Assembly: GCF_009711465.1 (NCBI RefSeq)
Contig: NZ_SMME01000845.1
Span: forward strand, 1 to 42,546
From: Parendozoicomonas verongulae
Lineage (GTDB): Bacteria > Pseudomonadota > Gammaproteobacteria > Pseudomonadales > Endozoicomonadaceae
Length of the DNA stretch: 42,546 nucleotides
Direction: 5' to 3'
In this document: piece after piece, positions 34,972 through 42,516 of the stretch
How positions within the stretch are numbered: position 1 is the stretch's first letter
How the letters are laid out: each line of letters begins with the position of its first letter
Translations under genes and position numbers: made by a program
The notes under the pieces: model-generated
Told to the model about the DNA's origin: nothing
The model's input: the letters and a program-made list of their open reading frames with translations, nothing else
Database searches by the model: none

Positions 34972-34998
34972 AATTGTCTCCACAGTGTGGAGACAATT
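34972..34998. repeat. Palindrome 3, between DUF1016 copy 2 and hsdR
   Basis: AATTGTCTCCACA (34972-34984) and TGTGGAGACAATT (34986-34998) are exact reverse complements around one G. It begins 6 bases after the stop codon of copy 2 and lies in the 120-base gap before hsdR. Read in the frame of palindrome 2 it would encode IVSTVWRQF, close to IVSTLSRQL. With no T tract it is not a standard terminator, but it could form a hairpin that separates hsdR expression from the upstream genes. Confidence 0.9.
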
Positions 34999-35085
34999 CG
35001 ATTTGAACATTGGGCAGACACTGTCTGCAAAATCCTGAAGAGTTACAAAAAAGAACCTTCAGGTACCATTCTGAGACCTTGGAAT

Positions 35086-38000
35086 ATGGACAGTACCAAC
35101 GAAATTACCTTCCAGAACGAAATGATCGCCCAAATGCAGGCCAACGGCTGGCTGCTGGGCACACCCGACCAGTACGACCGTAAAACCGCCCTCTACACTG
35201 CCGACGTGCTGGCCTTTGTGAAAGACACTCAGCCAAAGGAATGGGACAAGTTCTGCAAGCTGTTCCCCAATGATTCAGACGCGCACTTTATCGCTCATCT
35301 CACGGCGCAACTGAAAAAGGCCAATCCCAACGCCATCGACAAGGAAATGCGCAGCTATGGCACTCTGGGTGTGTTGCGTCACGGGCTGAAGATTCGTAAT
35401 GCCCGGTTCTCACTGTGCCAGTTTATGCCGGAACATAACCTCAACCCGGATACGCTGGCTCGCTATAAGGAAAACCATTGTCGTATTGTGCCGGAGCTGG
35501 TGTATTCCCCCTATGCAACGGCAGAGCATTTGGCCGCAACCGGCAAGAAGGCGAAGGCATGGCGTATTGATCTGGTGCTGTTTATCAACGGTTTGCCGGT
35601 GGCGACATTGGAGCTGAAGTCGGAGTTCAAGCAGTCCGTCGATAACGCCATTCGCCAGTACAAGAAAACCCGCCTGCCCAAAGATCCGGAAACCGGCAAG
35701 CCGGAACCGCTACTCACCTTCAAGCGAGGTGCGCTGGTGCATTTTGCCGTGAGTCAGTACGAAGTGCATATGGCCACCAAACTGGCGGGCAGCGATACCT
35801 ACTTTCTGCCGTTTAACAAAGGTACGAAGGACGGCGGCGCAGGCAATGATGTGCCGGAAGATGATAACCGGTATGCGACAGAGTACTTGTGGAATGAGGT
35901 ACTGCTACCCGACAACCTGCTGAATATTATTGCCCGGTTTGTTCATCTCCAGATAGAAGAGAAGGAACACGCCGATGGCCGCAAGTACAAAAAAGAAGTG
36001 CTGATCTTCCCCCGTTACCATCAGTGGGATGTGGTGAATAAGCTGATCGGGGCGGCCAAAGCGGAAGGAACGGGCAATAAATATCTGGTGCAGCACAGCG
36101 CCGGTTCGGGTAAGTCCAACTCCATCGCCTGGACAGCCCATCAGCTATCAACCCTGTACGATGACGAAGGCAACAAGCAGTTTCATTCGGTGATTGTGGT
36201 CACAGACCGTACGGTACTGGACGACCAGTTGCAGGACACCATCTATCAGTTTGAACATGCCGACGGCGTGGTGGGGCGCATCAACCGCAGGGAAGGTGAC
36301 GGCTCCAAGTCCGAGAAGCTGGCGCAGGCGCTGGAAAACGCCCAGCCTATCATCATCGTCACCATCCAGACCTTCCCCCATGTACTGGCGGCTATTGAAA
36401 ACAGCACCAGCCTGAAGGAACGCCGTTATGCAGTGATTGCTGACGAAGCCCACTCGTCCCAGACCGGCTCCACGGCACGGCAGTTGAAAGAAGTGTTGAT
36501 GGTGGAGAGCGACGAAGGTGGTGATGATCAGCCCCTGTCGTCTGAAGATATTCTGGACAACACCATTGCGGCCACTCTTTCCGCAAGAAGGGGCAGTAGC
36601 AACCTGAATTACTACGCTTTCACGGCAACGCCCAAGGCCAAGACGCTGGAGCTGTTTGGTCGTCTGCCCAAGCCGGATGAATCTGCTTCCGAAAGCTCTT
36701 CACAAAAGCAAGTTCCCGAAGCCTTTCACGTTTACACCATGCGTCAGGCTATTGAGGAAGGCTTTATTCTCGATGTCCTGAAAAACTACACCAACTATCA
36801 GGTGGCCTACCAACTGGCCCAGAAGATGGAAGCCGCCGATGAAGAGGTGGACAGCAAGAAAGCCAAGGTTAAGTTGAACCAGTGGGTGCGGCTCCATGAG
36901 TACAACATCGCCCAGAAGGTGAAGGTGATTGTTGAGCACTACAAAACCCATGTGATGCACCTGTTGGATGGTCAGGCCAAAGCGATGGTGGTGACCAGCT
37001 CCCGTAAAGAGGCAGTACGGTACAAGCTGGCATTTGATAAGTACCTTGCCGAGACAGCTCATAAGGGGCAGAGCCGTGTGGCGGTGATGGTGGCCTTCTC
37101 CGGAGAAGTGGAGTTCAACCAGAACGACCCGGACAGCACCGCTCTGCTGGATCAGAAGTTTACCGAGAGAAGCATGAACCCCGGCCTGAAAGGGCGGGAT
37201 ATGCGCAAGGCTTTCGATACCGACGATTACCAGATCATGCTGGTCGCCAACAAGTTCCAGACTGGCTTTGATCAGCCCAAATTCTGCGCCATGTACGTGG
37301 ACAAACCTCTGGGCGGTGTGGAGTGCGTGCAGACCCTCTCTCGACTCAACCGCACCTATCCCGGCAAAGCCGAGTGCGGCACCTTTGTACTGGACTTCTT
37401 CAACAAGCCTGAAGAGATTCTGGCGGCCTTCCAGCCTTACTACCAGACTGCAGAGTTAGCGGATGTGAGCGACCCGGACAAGGTGTTTGAGTTGTACGAA
37501 AAGCTCCGTGCCAGTGGCATCTTCACCTGGAATGAGGTGGAGCGTTTCTGCGAAGCCTTTCTGACCAAGAACAAAAGCAATGCGGCCATCAGCAATATCG
37601 TGAAGCCTGCGGTTGAGCGCTGGCAGAAGCGGTACAGCTCGGCGGTTGAAGCGTACATTCAGGCCAGAGACATGTTTGAGCGCACTAAGAAAACCGGTGA
37701 TGCCGTGTTGATGGCTAACGCCGAGAACAGCTTCAAGGAGTGCAAGCAGGAAAAAGACCGGCTGGAAATCTTCAAGAAGGACCTGGGTAGCTTCACCCGC
37801 TTCTATGAGTTTATGTCCCAGATCGTGGACTACGACGACAAGGAGCTGGAAAAACTCAGCCTGTTCGCCCGTTACCTGCGTCCGCTGCTACGGGAGAAGG
37901 TGATTCAGGAAGACGACATCGACCTGGATAACGTGGTGATGAGCCATTACCGCCTGTCCAGGATTCGGGAACAGCACATCAAGCTGAAAGAAGATGCGGA

Positions 38001-38364
38001 AGAGTACAGGCTGGAACCTGCCAGCGATGTCGGCACCGCCAAAGCCAAGGACAAGAAAGAAGAGTTCCTGTCCCAGATCGTCGCCCGCCTGAACGAGATG
38101 TTTATCACCGACAACCTCACCGACGGCGACATGATCAACTTCCTGCACACCACAACCAGCAAGGTGGCTGAGAACGCCACGGTGATGAAGCAGGTGAAAA
38201 ACAACACGGCCAGTCAGGCACTGCTGGGAGACTTCCCACAGGCGTTTGATGACGCTGTTATGGACAGCAACGAAGCCCACCAGGAAATGATGATGCAGTA
38301 CCTGTCTAACCCCGAGCTGGCGGACAGTTTGAAGCGGTTGGCTTTTGAGTTGTTGAAGCGGTAG
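35086..38364 (+). CDS. hsdR: Type I restriction endonuclease subunit HsdR
   Basis: A 1092-aa restriction and translocation subunit. The N-terminal nuclease has the PD-(D/E)XK pattern RIDLVLFINGLPVATLELK near residues 160-180. The SF2 motor follows with QHSAGSGKSNSIAW (Walker A, near 337), VIADEAHSSQTG (DEAH, near 453), YYAFTATPKAKTLELFG (TAT motif), and NKFQTGFDQP and QTLSRLNRTYPG near motifs V and VI. The C terminus is helical and charged and should bind HsdM. The frame opens at GTG 34987, but that codon lies inside palindrome 3; ATG 35086 (MDSTNEITFQNEMI) fits the family better. Confidence 0.93.
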   Translation: MDSTNEITFQNEMIAQMQANGWLLGTPDQYDRKTALYTADVLAFVKDTQPKEWDKFCKLFPNDSDAHFIAHLTAQLKKANPNAIDKEMRSYGTLGVLRHGLKIRNARFSLCQFMPEHNLNPDTLARYKENHCRIVPELVYSPYATAEHLAATGKKAKAWRIDLVLFINGLPVATLELKSEFKQSVDNAIRQYKKTRLPKDPETGKPEPLLTFKRGALVHFAVSQYEVHMATKLAGSDTYFLPFNKGTKDGGAGNDVPEDDNRYATEYLWNEVLLPDNLLNIIARFVHLQIEEKEHADGRKYKKEVLIFPRYHQWDVVNKLIGAAKAEGTGNKYLVQHSAGSGKSNSIAWTAHQLSTLYDDEGNKQFHSVIVVTDRTVLDDQLQDTIYQFEHADGVVGRINRREGDGSKSEKLAQALENAQPIIIVTIQTFPHVLAAIENSTSLKERRYAVIADEAHSSQTGSTARQLKEVLMVESDEGGDDQPLSSEDILDNTIAATLSARRGSSNLNYYAFTATPKAKTLELFGRLPKPDESASESSSQKQVPEAFHVYTMRQAIEEGFILDVLKNYTNYQVAYQLAQKMEAADEEVDSKKAKVKLNQWVRLHEYNIAQKVKVIVEHYKTHVMHLLDGQAKAMVVTSSRKEAVRYKLAFDKYLAETAHKGQSRVAVMVAFSGEVEFNQNDPDSTALLDQKFTERSMNPGLKGRDMRKAFDTDDYQIMLVANKFQTGFDQPKFCAMYVDKPLGGVECVQTLSRLNRTYPGKAECGTFVLDFFNKPEEILAAFQPYYQTAELADVSDPDKVFELYEKLRASGIFTWNEVERFCEAFLTKNKSNAAISNIVKPAVERWQKRYSSAVEAYIQARDMFERTKKTGDAVLMANAENSFKECKQEKDRLEIFKKDLGSFTRFYEFMSQIVDYDDKELEKLSLFARYLRPLLREKVIQEDDIDLDNVVMSHYRLSRIREQHIKLKEDAEEYRLEPASDVGTAKAKDKKEEFLSQIVARLNEMFITDNLTDGDMINFLHTTTSKVAENATVMKQVKNNTASQALLGDFPQAFDDAVMDSNEAHQEMMMQYLSNPELADSLKRLAFELLKR

Positions 38365-38421
38365 GGGAATGCCGGAGCCGTTATCGGTTACACTGGCAGC
38401 GTGTTGTAAGGAGACATGGGG

Positions 38422-39885
38422 ATGATTTTGAAGCCGGATAGTTATTGGCAAGGGGTATTGCGGGAGCTTCTGGCGCTGCCTGCCGAAACCGAGTGGGTGG
38501 AGTTTAAAACCAACCGTATTAAGCCTGACGACCTTGGCGAATACATTTCTGCTTTGAGTAATGGGGCGGCCCTGTGTGGCAAGCAAAATGCCTATCTGGT
38601 CTGGGGCGTCGATGATGAAACCCATGACATCATCGGCACAGACTTTAAGCCAGCCACTGATAAACGCGGTGGTCAGGAGCTGGAGAGCTGGTTGCTACAA
38701 AAGCTGACCCCGCGTATCCATTTCTACTTTAAGACCATTGAGTGCGATGACAAGCCCGTGGTGATACTGGAAATCGCCAAGGCTGTTCACACCCCAGTAC
38801 AATTCAGCAGTACCGAGTTCATCCGTGTGGGTAGCTACAAGAAAAAGCTCAAAGACTTTCCCGAAAAGGAACGGGCGCTGTGGCGTGCATTCGACAATAC
38901 CCCGTTTGAAGAGCAGTTGGCACTTGAGAATGTCGATGGTCAGAAGGTATTGGCTGTGCTGGATTACCCGGCGTATTTTGAGTTGATGGAACAGCCGCTG
39001 CCAGACAATAGGGCAGGCATACTGGAGAAGCTGAAGCAGGATATGCTGATTCAGCCCGACAAGGCCGGAAACTGGGATATTACTAATCTGGGTGCGCTGC
39101 TCTTTGCCAAGGATCTGGAACAGTTCAAGAAGTTGCGGCGCAAAGCGATCCGGGTCGTCATTTATAAAGGCGTAAACCGTCTGGAAACGATTCGGGAGCA
39201 GATTGGCGGTAAAGGGTATGCCAATGGTTTTGAAGGGCTAATCGCTTTCATCAATACCTTTGTGCCTCGCAATGAAGTCATGGGTAAGGCCTTACGCAAG
39301 GACGTGCCGATGTTTCCCGATCTGGCCGTACGAGAGCTGGTTGCGAATGCCCTGATCCACCAGGACCTGTTTATGACAGGCACCAGCCCAATGGTGGAGA
39401 TATTTGAAGATAGGATGGAGATAACCAATCCGGGCGTGCCTCTCGTTGACCCCAGCCGATTTCTCGACAGCCCACCCCGTTCACGCAACGAGGCGATGGC
39501 TTCCCTCCTGCGACGAGTGGGCATATGTGAAGAGCGCGGCAGTGGAATAGATAAGGCCGTTGCTCAGACGGAGGTATACCAGCTTCCAGCGCCATTGTTT
39601 GAAACCAAGGATGAGTCGACCATTGCGGTGTTGTTCGGACACAAAGATTGGTCAGATATGGATCAGGCAGACCGGGCACGAGCCTGCTACCAGCACGCTT
39701 GCCTGAAGTGGGTTGAACGAAGCCAGATGACGAATGCCTCTCTCCGGGAACGGTTCGGTATTGAAGCCAAAAACAGTGCAGCTATTTCGCGTGTAATCAG
39801 GGATGCGCTGAGTGCAGGGCTGATTCGTCCTTTTGATGCAAGCCAGGGGCGGCGTAACGCTAAGTACATTCCATCCTGGGCTTAA
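38422..39885 (+). CDS. AlbA_2 (Schlafen-type) domain plus GHKL ATPase-like protein
   Basis: A 487-aa protein of the family often called putative transcriptional regulator or RecG-related ATP-binding protein. The N-terminal AlbA_2 domain reads EWVEFKTN, LSNGAALCGKQNAYLVWGVD, then EFIRVGSYKKKLKD. The second half has the ATPase blocks ELVANALIHQD and VEIFEDRMEITNPGVP, then GICEERGSGIDKA, and ends in a winged-helix-like region. ATG 38422 has AAGGAG 8 bases upstream, better than ATG 38416. The 57-base gap after hsdR suggests the same transcript. Such genes are frequent companions of type I systems; their role is not settled. Confidence 0.85.
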   Translation: MILKPDSYWQGVLRELLALPAETEWVEFKTNRIKPDDLGEYISALSNGAALCGKQNAYLVWGVDDETHDIIGTDFKPATDKRGGQELESWLLQKLTPRIHFYFKTIECDDKPVVILEIAKAVHTPVQFSSTEFIRVGSYKKKLKDFPEKERALWRAFDNTPFEEQLALENVDGQKVLAVLDYPAYFELMEQPLPDNRAGILEKLKQDMLIQPDKAGNWDITNLGALLFAKDLEQFKKLRRKAIRVVIYKGVNRLETIREQIGGKGYANGFEGLIAFINTFVPRNEVMGKALRKDVPMFPDLAVRELVANALIHQDLFMTGTSPMVEIFEDRMEITNPGVPLVDPSRFLDSPPRSRNEAMASLLRRVGICEERGSGIDKAVAQTEVYQLPAPLFETKDESTIAVLFGHKDWSDMDQADRARACYQHACLKWVERSQMTNASLRERFGIEAKNSAAISRVIRDALSAGLIRPFDASQGRRNAKYIPSWA

Positions 39886-39898
39886 TTCCACCGCAGGG

Positions 39899-40122
39899 TT
39901 TATTTGATGGTTATTTGATAGGCAGCCCTGCTTGTCGCGGATATTTGGGTTGGTTTTGTTCTTAATCCCTTTTATATCAAGGGGTTGGAAGGGAAAGGTT
40001 TTATTTGATGGTTATTTGATGGCTAGGCTCATTCACAATGGATTTTAGAGTGGGTCTTTGCTGTCAACCCCTTGTGTATCAAGGGTTTATATGAAAAAAA
40101 ATTTATTTGATGGTTATTTGAT
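39899..40122. repeat. Three 21-bp direct repeats with a period of about 101 bp
   Basis: TTTATTTGATGGTTATTTGA (plus one T) occurs exactly at 39899-39919, 40000-40020 and 40102-40122. Each copy holds two TTATTTGAT units 11 bases apart. Between copies, a second motif, CCCTT then TATCAAGGG, recurs near 39967 and 40069, in the later case as a palindrome AACCCCTTG/CAAGGGTTT. The region 39886-40242 has no gene, apart from a short minus-strand peptide frame (40147-40239, GMLDMGLYPALFGYVMGG) that may be a remnant. Confidence 0.9.
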
Positions 40123-40242
40123 AGAGACGGCCCATGCAGGAGGCTTTTACTGCGTGTGCCCCCCCATGACATAGCCAAACAGAGCCGGGTAGAGTCCCAT
40201 GTCCAGCATACCCGGCACCTGCCCCCCGGTCAAAAGCTGGAA

Positions 40243-41052
40243 TCACTGGCCAGCACTGCGCCTTTTGGTTTTTTCTCCGGCCCAAAGTGTTGAATGAAAC
40301 TCCAGCTTGTCAGCGATTCTGCGGGCTTCCTCTGGTGAAAAGGCCTTGTAGAGGGAGGTCGGTGAGTGTGTGTTCAAATTGTCTTTAACATGTCGCCAGC
40401 CTGACAGGGGTTCAAACATCATGAATAGGCTGCTGACACCATTGCGTTCATATTCTGTGTCGTAGCGCTCTGCCTGACCGGGTTCCATAGGGATTGGGTT
40501 GGCGACCTCAATGATGTGTTGATGGCTGCTTTCATCCAGGCAAACAAGCGGATGCAAGGGATCATACGGGCGCTTGTACACCTCAAGAATATCTTCCATA
40601 GCGCTTACGAAACTGGCGTTTTCCTTCTTTGGAAGGCACCACTCCTTTTTCTGCCAGGGCTTGAGTTCGTTTTTTTAACCCTTCATGAATCGTACTTCTC
40701 GAGATGGACTCGACATACTCAAGCTCAATCATACGATCTCTTAGCAAATTGAGAGTCCAGCGGCAGTGATCTTTCGGTGGCGGTGATCAGGTAAGAGCAA
40801 TGAGATGGGCTTCAGCCTCACCATCCAGCTTGCGAGCTGGCCCATGGTGACTTCGCTTGCCGTTGACTGCGACATCAAGGCCCTCCTCAACCAACCGCTG
40901 TTGTAGACGAGTAATGGTCAATAGCAGCGAGCATGCTCTCACGGCTCAAGAGGGTGCTCTGCGGGAGCTGCGTTTTGATTCTTATCCGGCCCGATCGCTC
41001 GGATACAGCCCAAATCTCTAAAGCAGGAACCTTTTTTCTCTGCTAATGTCAT
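40243..41052 (-). pseudogene. Decayed IS630-family transposase
   Basis: The best piece, 40243-40599, reads MEDILEVYKRPYDPLHPLVC, then LDESSHQHI and PMEPGQAERYDTEYERNGV, SSLFMMFEPLSGWRHVK, typical of IS630 DDE transposases. There DNLNTHSPTSLYKAF follows directly on GWRHVK, so about 30 residues are deleted before the second catalytic Asp region, and the end after LEFHST is lost. Upstream, in broken frames, ITRLQQRLVEEGLDVAV, HHGPARKLDGEAEAHLIAL and KKEWC-like pieces match the helix-turn-helix and linker part. Stops and frameshifts show it is inactive. Confidence 0.8.
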
Positions 41053-41096
41053 AATGGATACACAATGTATATACTAATAATGGCAGAAATGAGGTG
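41047..41096 (+). promoter_or_regulatory. mazE promoter and ribosome binding site region
   Basis: TATACT (41070-41075) is a good -10; TGTCAT 17 bases before it is a weak -35. GAGGTGG (about 41091-41097) lies 4-5 bases before the mazE ATG. ATACACAATGTAT overlaps the -10 as a short inverted repeat and could be the site where the antitoxin represses its own operon. The region abuts the decayed transposase. Confidence 0.45.
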
Positions 41097-41101
41097 GCAG
41101 C

Positions 41102-41368
41102 ATGAAGGTTCAAAGCGAAATCAAAAAATGGGGGAATAGTCTGGCCCTGAGAATCTCTGGTGCTATGGCTGAATTGCCTCAGTTTGAAGCAGGCTCGAAG
41201 GTGTCTGTTGATATTACTCCTGATGGGTTACTGGTGAAGAAAGTAGCCAAACCTCGCCGCAAACTTAAACTGCCGTATTCTGAAAAGTCATTGCTGGAAG
41301 ACATGACTCCTGAAAAGGCTCATGCTGATGAGCTGGCCCCCCTGAATCCCTCTGAGTTTGGTGCCTAA
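41102..41368 (+). CDS. mazE: MazE-type antitoxin (AbrB/SpoVT fold)
   Basis: An 88-aa protein with the MazE N-terminal DNA-binding motif KVQSEIKKWGNSLALRISGA and VDITPDGLLVKK, the swapped-hairpin fold. The C-terminal part (KLKLPYSEKSLLEDMTPEKA, HADELAPL) is acidic and matches the toxin-binding tail of MazE/PemI. The stop TAA shares one base with the toxin start, so the pair is translationally coupled. It should neutralise the toxin and repress the operon. ChpB/PemI naming would be equally valid. Confidence 0.88.
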   Translation: MKVQSEIKKWGNSLALRISGAMAELPQFEAGSKVSVDITPDGLLVKKVAKPRRKLKLPYSEKSLLEDMTPEKAHADELAPLNPSEFGA

Positions 41369-41742
41369 TGAAGAAGCAGTACATCCCAGAAAAGAATGAC
41401 ATCATTTGGTTGGATTTTGAGCCTACCAAGGGGAAAGAGATCGGCAAACTACGCCCTGCCTTGGTGTTATCGAGCAAAGACTACAACCAAAAGACCGGGT
41501 TACTGATTTGTTGCCCCATAAGCACAAGTATCCGAGGAGCGGCTACAGAGGTTCCGGTAGATAACCTCAAAGTAAAGTCTGTCGTTGCTGCCAGCTTGAT
41601 CCAGACACTAAGTTGGAAGGATCGGGGGGCGGAGTACATCACCAAAGCGCGGAAAGGTGTTTTTGAAGAAGTGATTTTGAAGATCATCCCACTTATCGGG
41701 GCTGATGTTGTTCTTGAAGAGTACATGTCCGAAGAGGAGTAG
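41368..41742 (+). CDS. mazF: MazF/PemK-type endoribonuclease toxin
   Basis: A 124-aa MazF/PemK-fold protein: IPEKNDIIWLDFEPTKGKEI, then GKLRPALVLSSKDYNQKTGL, LLICCPISTS and VVAASLIQTLSWKDRG. The RPALVLS and CPIS-T blocks around the active groove are intact, so it should be an active mRNA-cutting toxin. Its last 50 bases overlap the end of the convergent XRE gene. Confidence 0.9.
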   Translation: MKKQYIPEKNDIIWLDFEPTKGKEIGKLRPALVLSSKDYNQKTGLLICCPISTSIRGAATEVPVDNLKVKSVVAASLIQTLSWKDRGAEYITKARKGVFEEVILKIIPLIGADVVLEEYMSEEE

Positions 41743-42040
41743 CCAAGGCCCGGCGGGAAACCGGGCTTATGGTTTGGGAAGATGACAGAAGACGACTGTC
41801 GATAGTTTTCCTGTCATGACCAAATAGCAGCCAGTCAGCCTTCACATCAAGAAACAGAATCAGCTTACACAGATTATCGAACCCCGGCTTTTTCTGGTCA
41901 TCGCACCACTGGCTGACCATGCTGGGGCTCACTCCCAGATGGGAGGCAACATCCTTTTTTGAGCGACACGAGCGACGGATCGCTACAGCCAACCTTCGGC
42001 CAAAAGAGGATTGTGGTTTTTCTTTTCTGGTCTCACTCAT
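41693..42040 (-). CDS. XRE-family helix-turn-helix regulator
   Basis: A 115-aa protein with a phage repressor-type HTH near residues 28-47 (KKDVASHLGVSPSMVSQWCD), then LCKLILFLDVKADWLLFG, the common XRE end. The C-terminal 40 residues look poorly structured and overlap the mazF end on the opposite strand, so the last part may be read-through into a lost terminus. GAGG lies close to ATG 42040. It is divergent from the small gene at 42140 across 99 bases, the layout of a repressor facing the gene it controls. A C-Cro/CI-like role is inferred. Confidence 0.8.
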   Translation of the reverse strand: MSETRKEKPQSSFGRRLAVAIRRSCRSKKDVASHLGVSPSMVSQWCDDQKKPGFDNLCKLILFLDVKADWLLFGHDRKTIDSRLLSSSQTISPVSRRALATPLRTCTLQEQHQPR

Positions 42041-42139
42041 TACCTCAACAATAAGGAGGTTTTTGACTTCTTAACCCCTTCCGGTTCACAACTTTTCAAT
42101 CAGTTAACTACGGCTACATCATGTGAAGAGGTTGCATCT

Positions 42140-42307
42140 ATGAACAAAACGCTCCGAGAAGCGTTGGGACGCCTGGCCGTTGTCGCCAAAATTCTGAAGA
42201 AAGCTACAGGGGAGTTAACGCCCGATGAGGTGGAATCCTGTGGCGATATTCTCTCCGATGCCTACTCAGACCTTCTTGATTCTCTGGACAGCACAGACGA
42301 CGCCTGA
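42140..42307 (+). CDS. Small hypothetical protein divergent from the XRE regulator
   Basis: A 55-aa acidic helical protein, MNKTLREALGRLAVVAKILK, then KATGELTPDEVESCGDILSD and LLDSLDSTDDA. ATG 42140 has GAGG 8 bases upstream; the frame extends back to 42011 but overlaps the XRE gene there. I do not recognise it. Position opposite an XRE repressor suggests a regulated accessory or phage-type small protein. Confidence 0.55.
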   Translation: MNKTLREALGRLAVVAKILKKATGELTPDEVESCGDILSDAYSDLLDSLDSTDDA

Positions 42308-42370
42308 ACCCTTAATCTCAACCTATCCGAATATTCAGCAAATGCCCCGGCGAGCAAAATGGGAGTTGAT

Positions 42371-42500
42371 ATGACATCTACGGAAATAGAAGGGCTTTAT
42401 AGAGGCAGGGGATTTTATAGAGGTTATTCATGTCGCAGACGTGCCGCGTGATGACCGGGAGCCAGAAACGAAAAAGGCCTTAGCAGTGCTAAGGCCTTGA
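42371..42500 (+). pseudogene. Possible frameshifted small gene running into the tRNA terminator
   Basis: ATG 42371 with GGGAG 5 bases upstream starts MTSTEIEGLYRGRGF and stops at 42448. A different frame is open from there to TGA 42498-42500 and looks more protein-like: IEAGDFIEVIHVADVPRD, then DREPETKKALAVLRP. Its last codons lie in the palindrome of the tRNA terminator. It may be the broken 3' end of an island gene next to an attachment site. Confidence 0.25.
42468..42498 (-). terminator. Terminator of the tRNA gene
   Basis: AAGGCCTTAGCA (42474-42485) and TGCTAAGGCCTT (42487-42498) are exact reverse complements around one G. On the minus strand, the stem is followed by TTT and directly follows the tRNA 3' end. 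Confidence 0.8.
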
Positions 42501-42516
42501 TCTGTATAAGGAAATT

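Noticed and set aside
34972..34998. Simple transcription terminator for the hsdM-to-DUF1016 block
   Set aside because: No T tract follows, and a matching palindrome occurs inside coding sequence, where termination makes no sense.
34987..35085. GTG start of hsdR at 34987
   Set aside because: The codon lies within palindrome 3, has no ribosome binding site, and the added residues do not look like HsdR.
39899..40122. CRISPR array from the three 21-bp repeats
   Set aside because: Only three repeats, 80-bp spacers that resemble each other, and no cas genes in the window.
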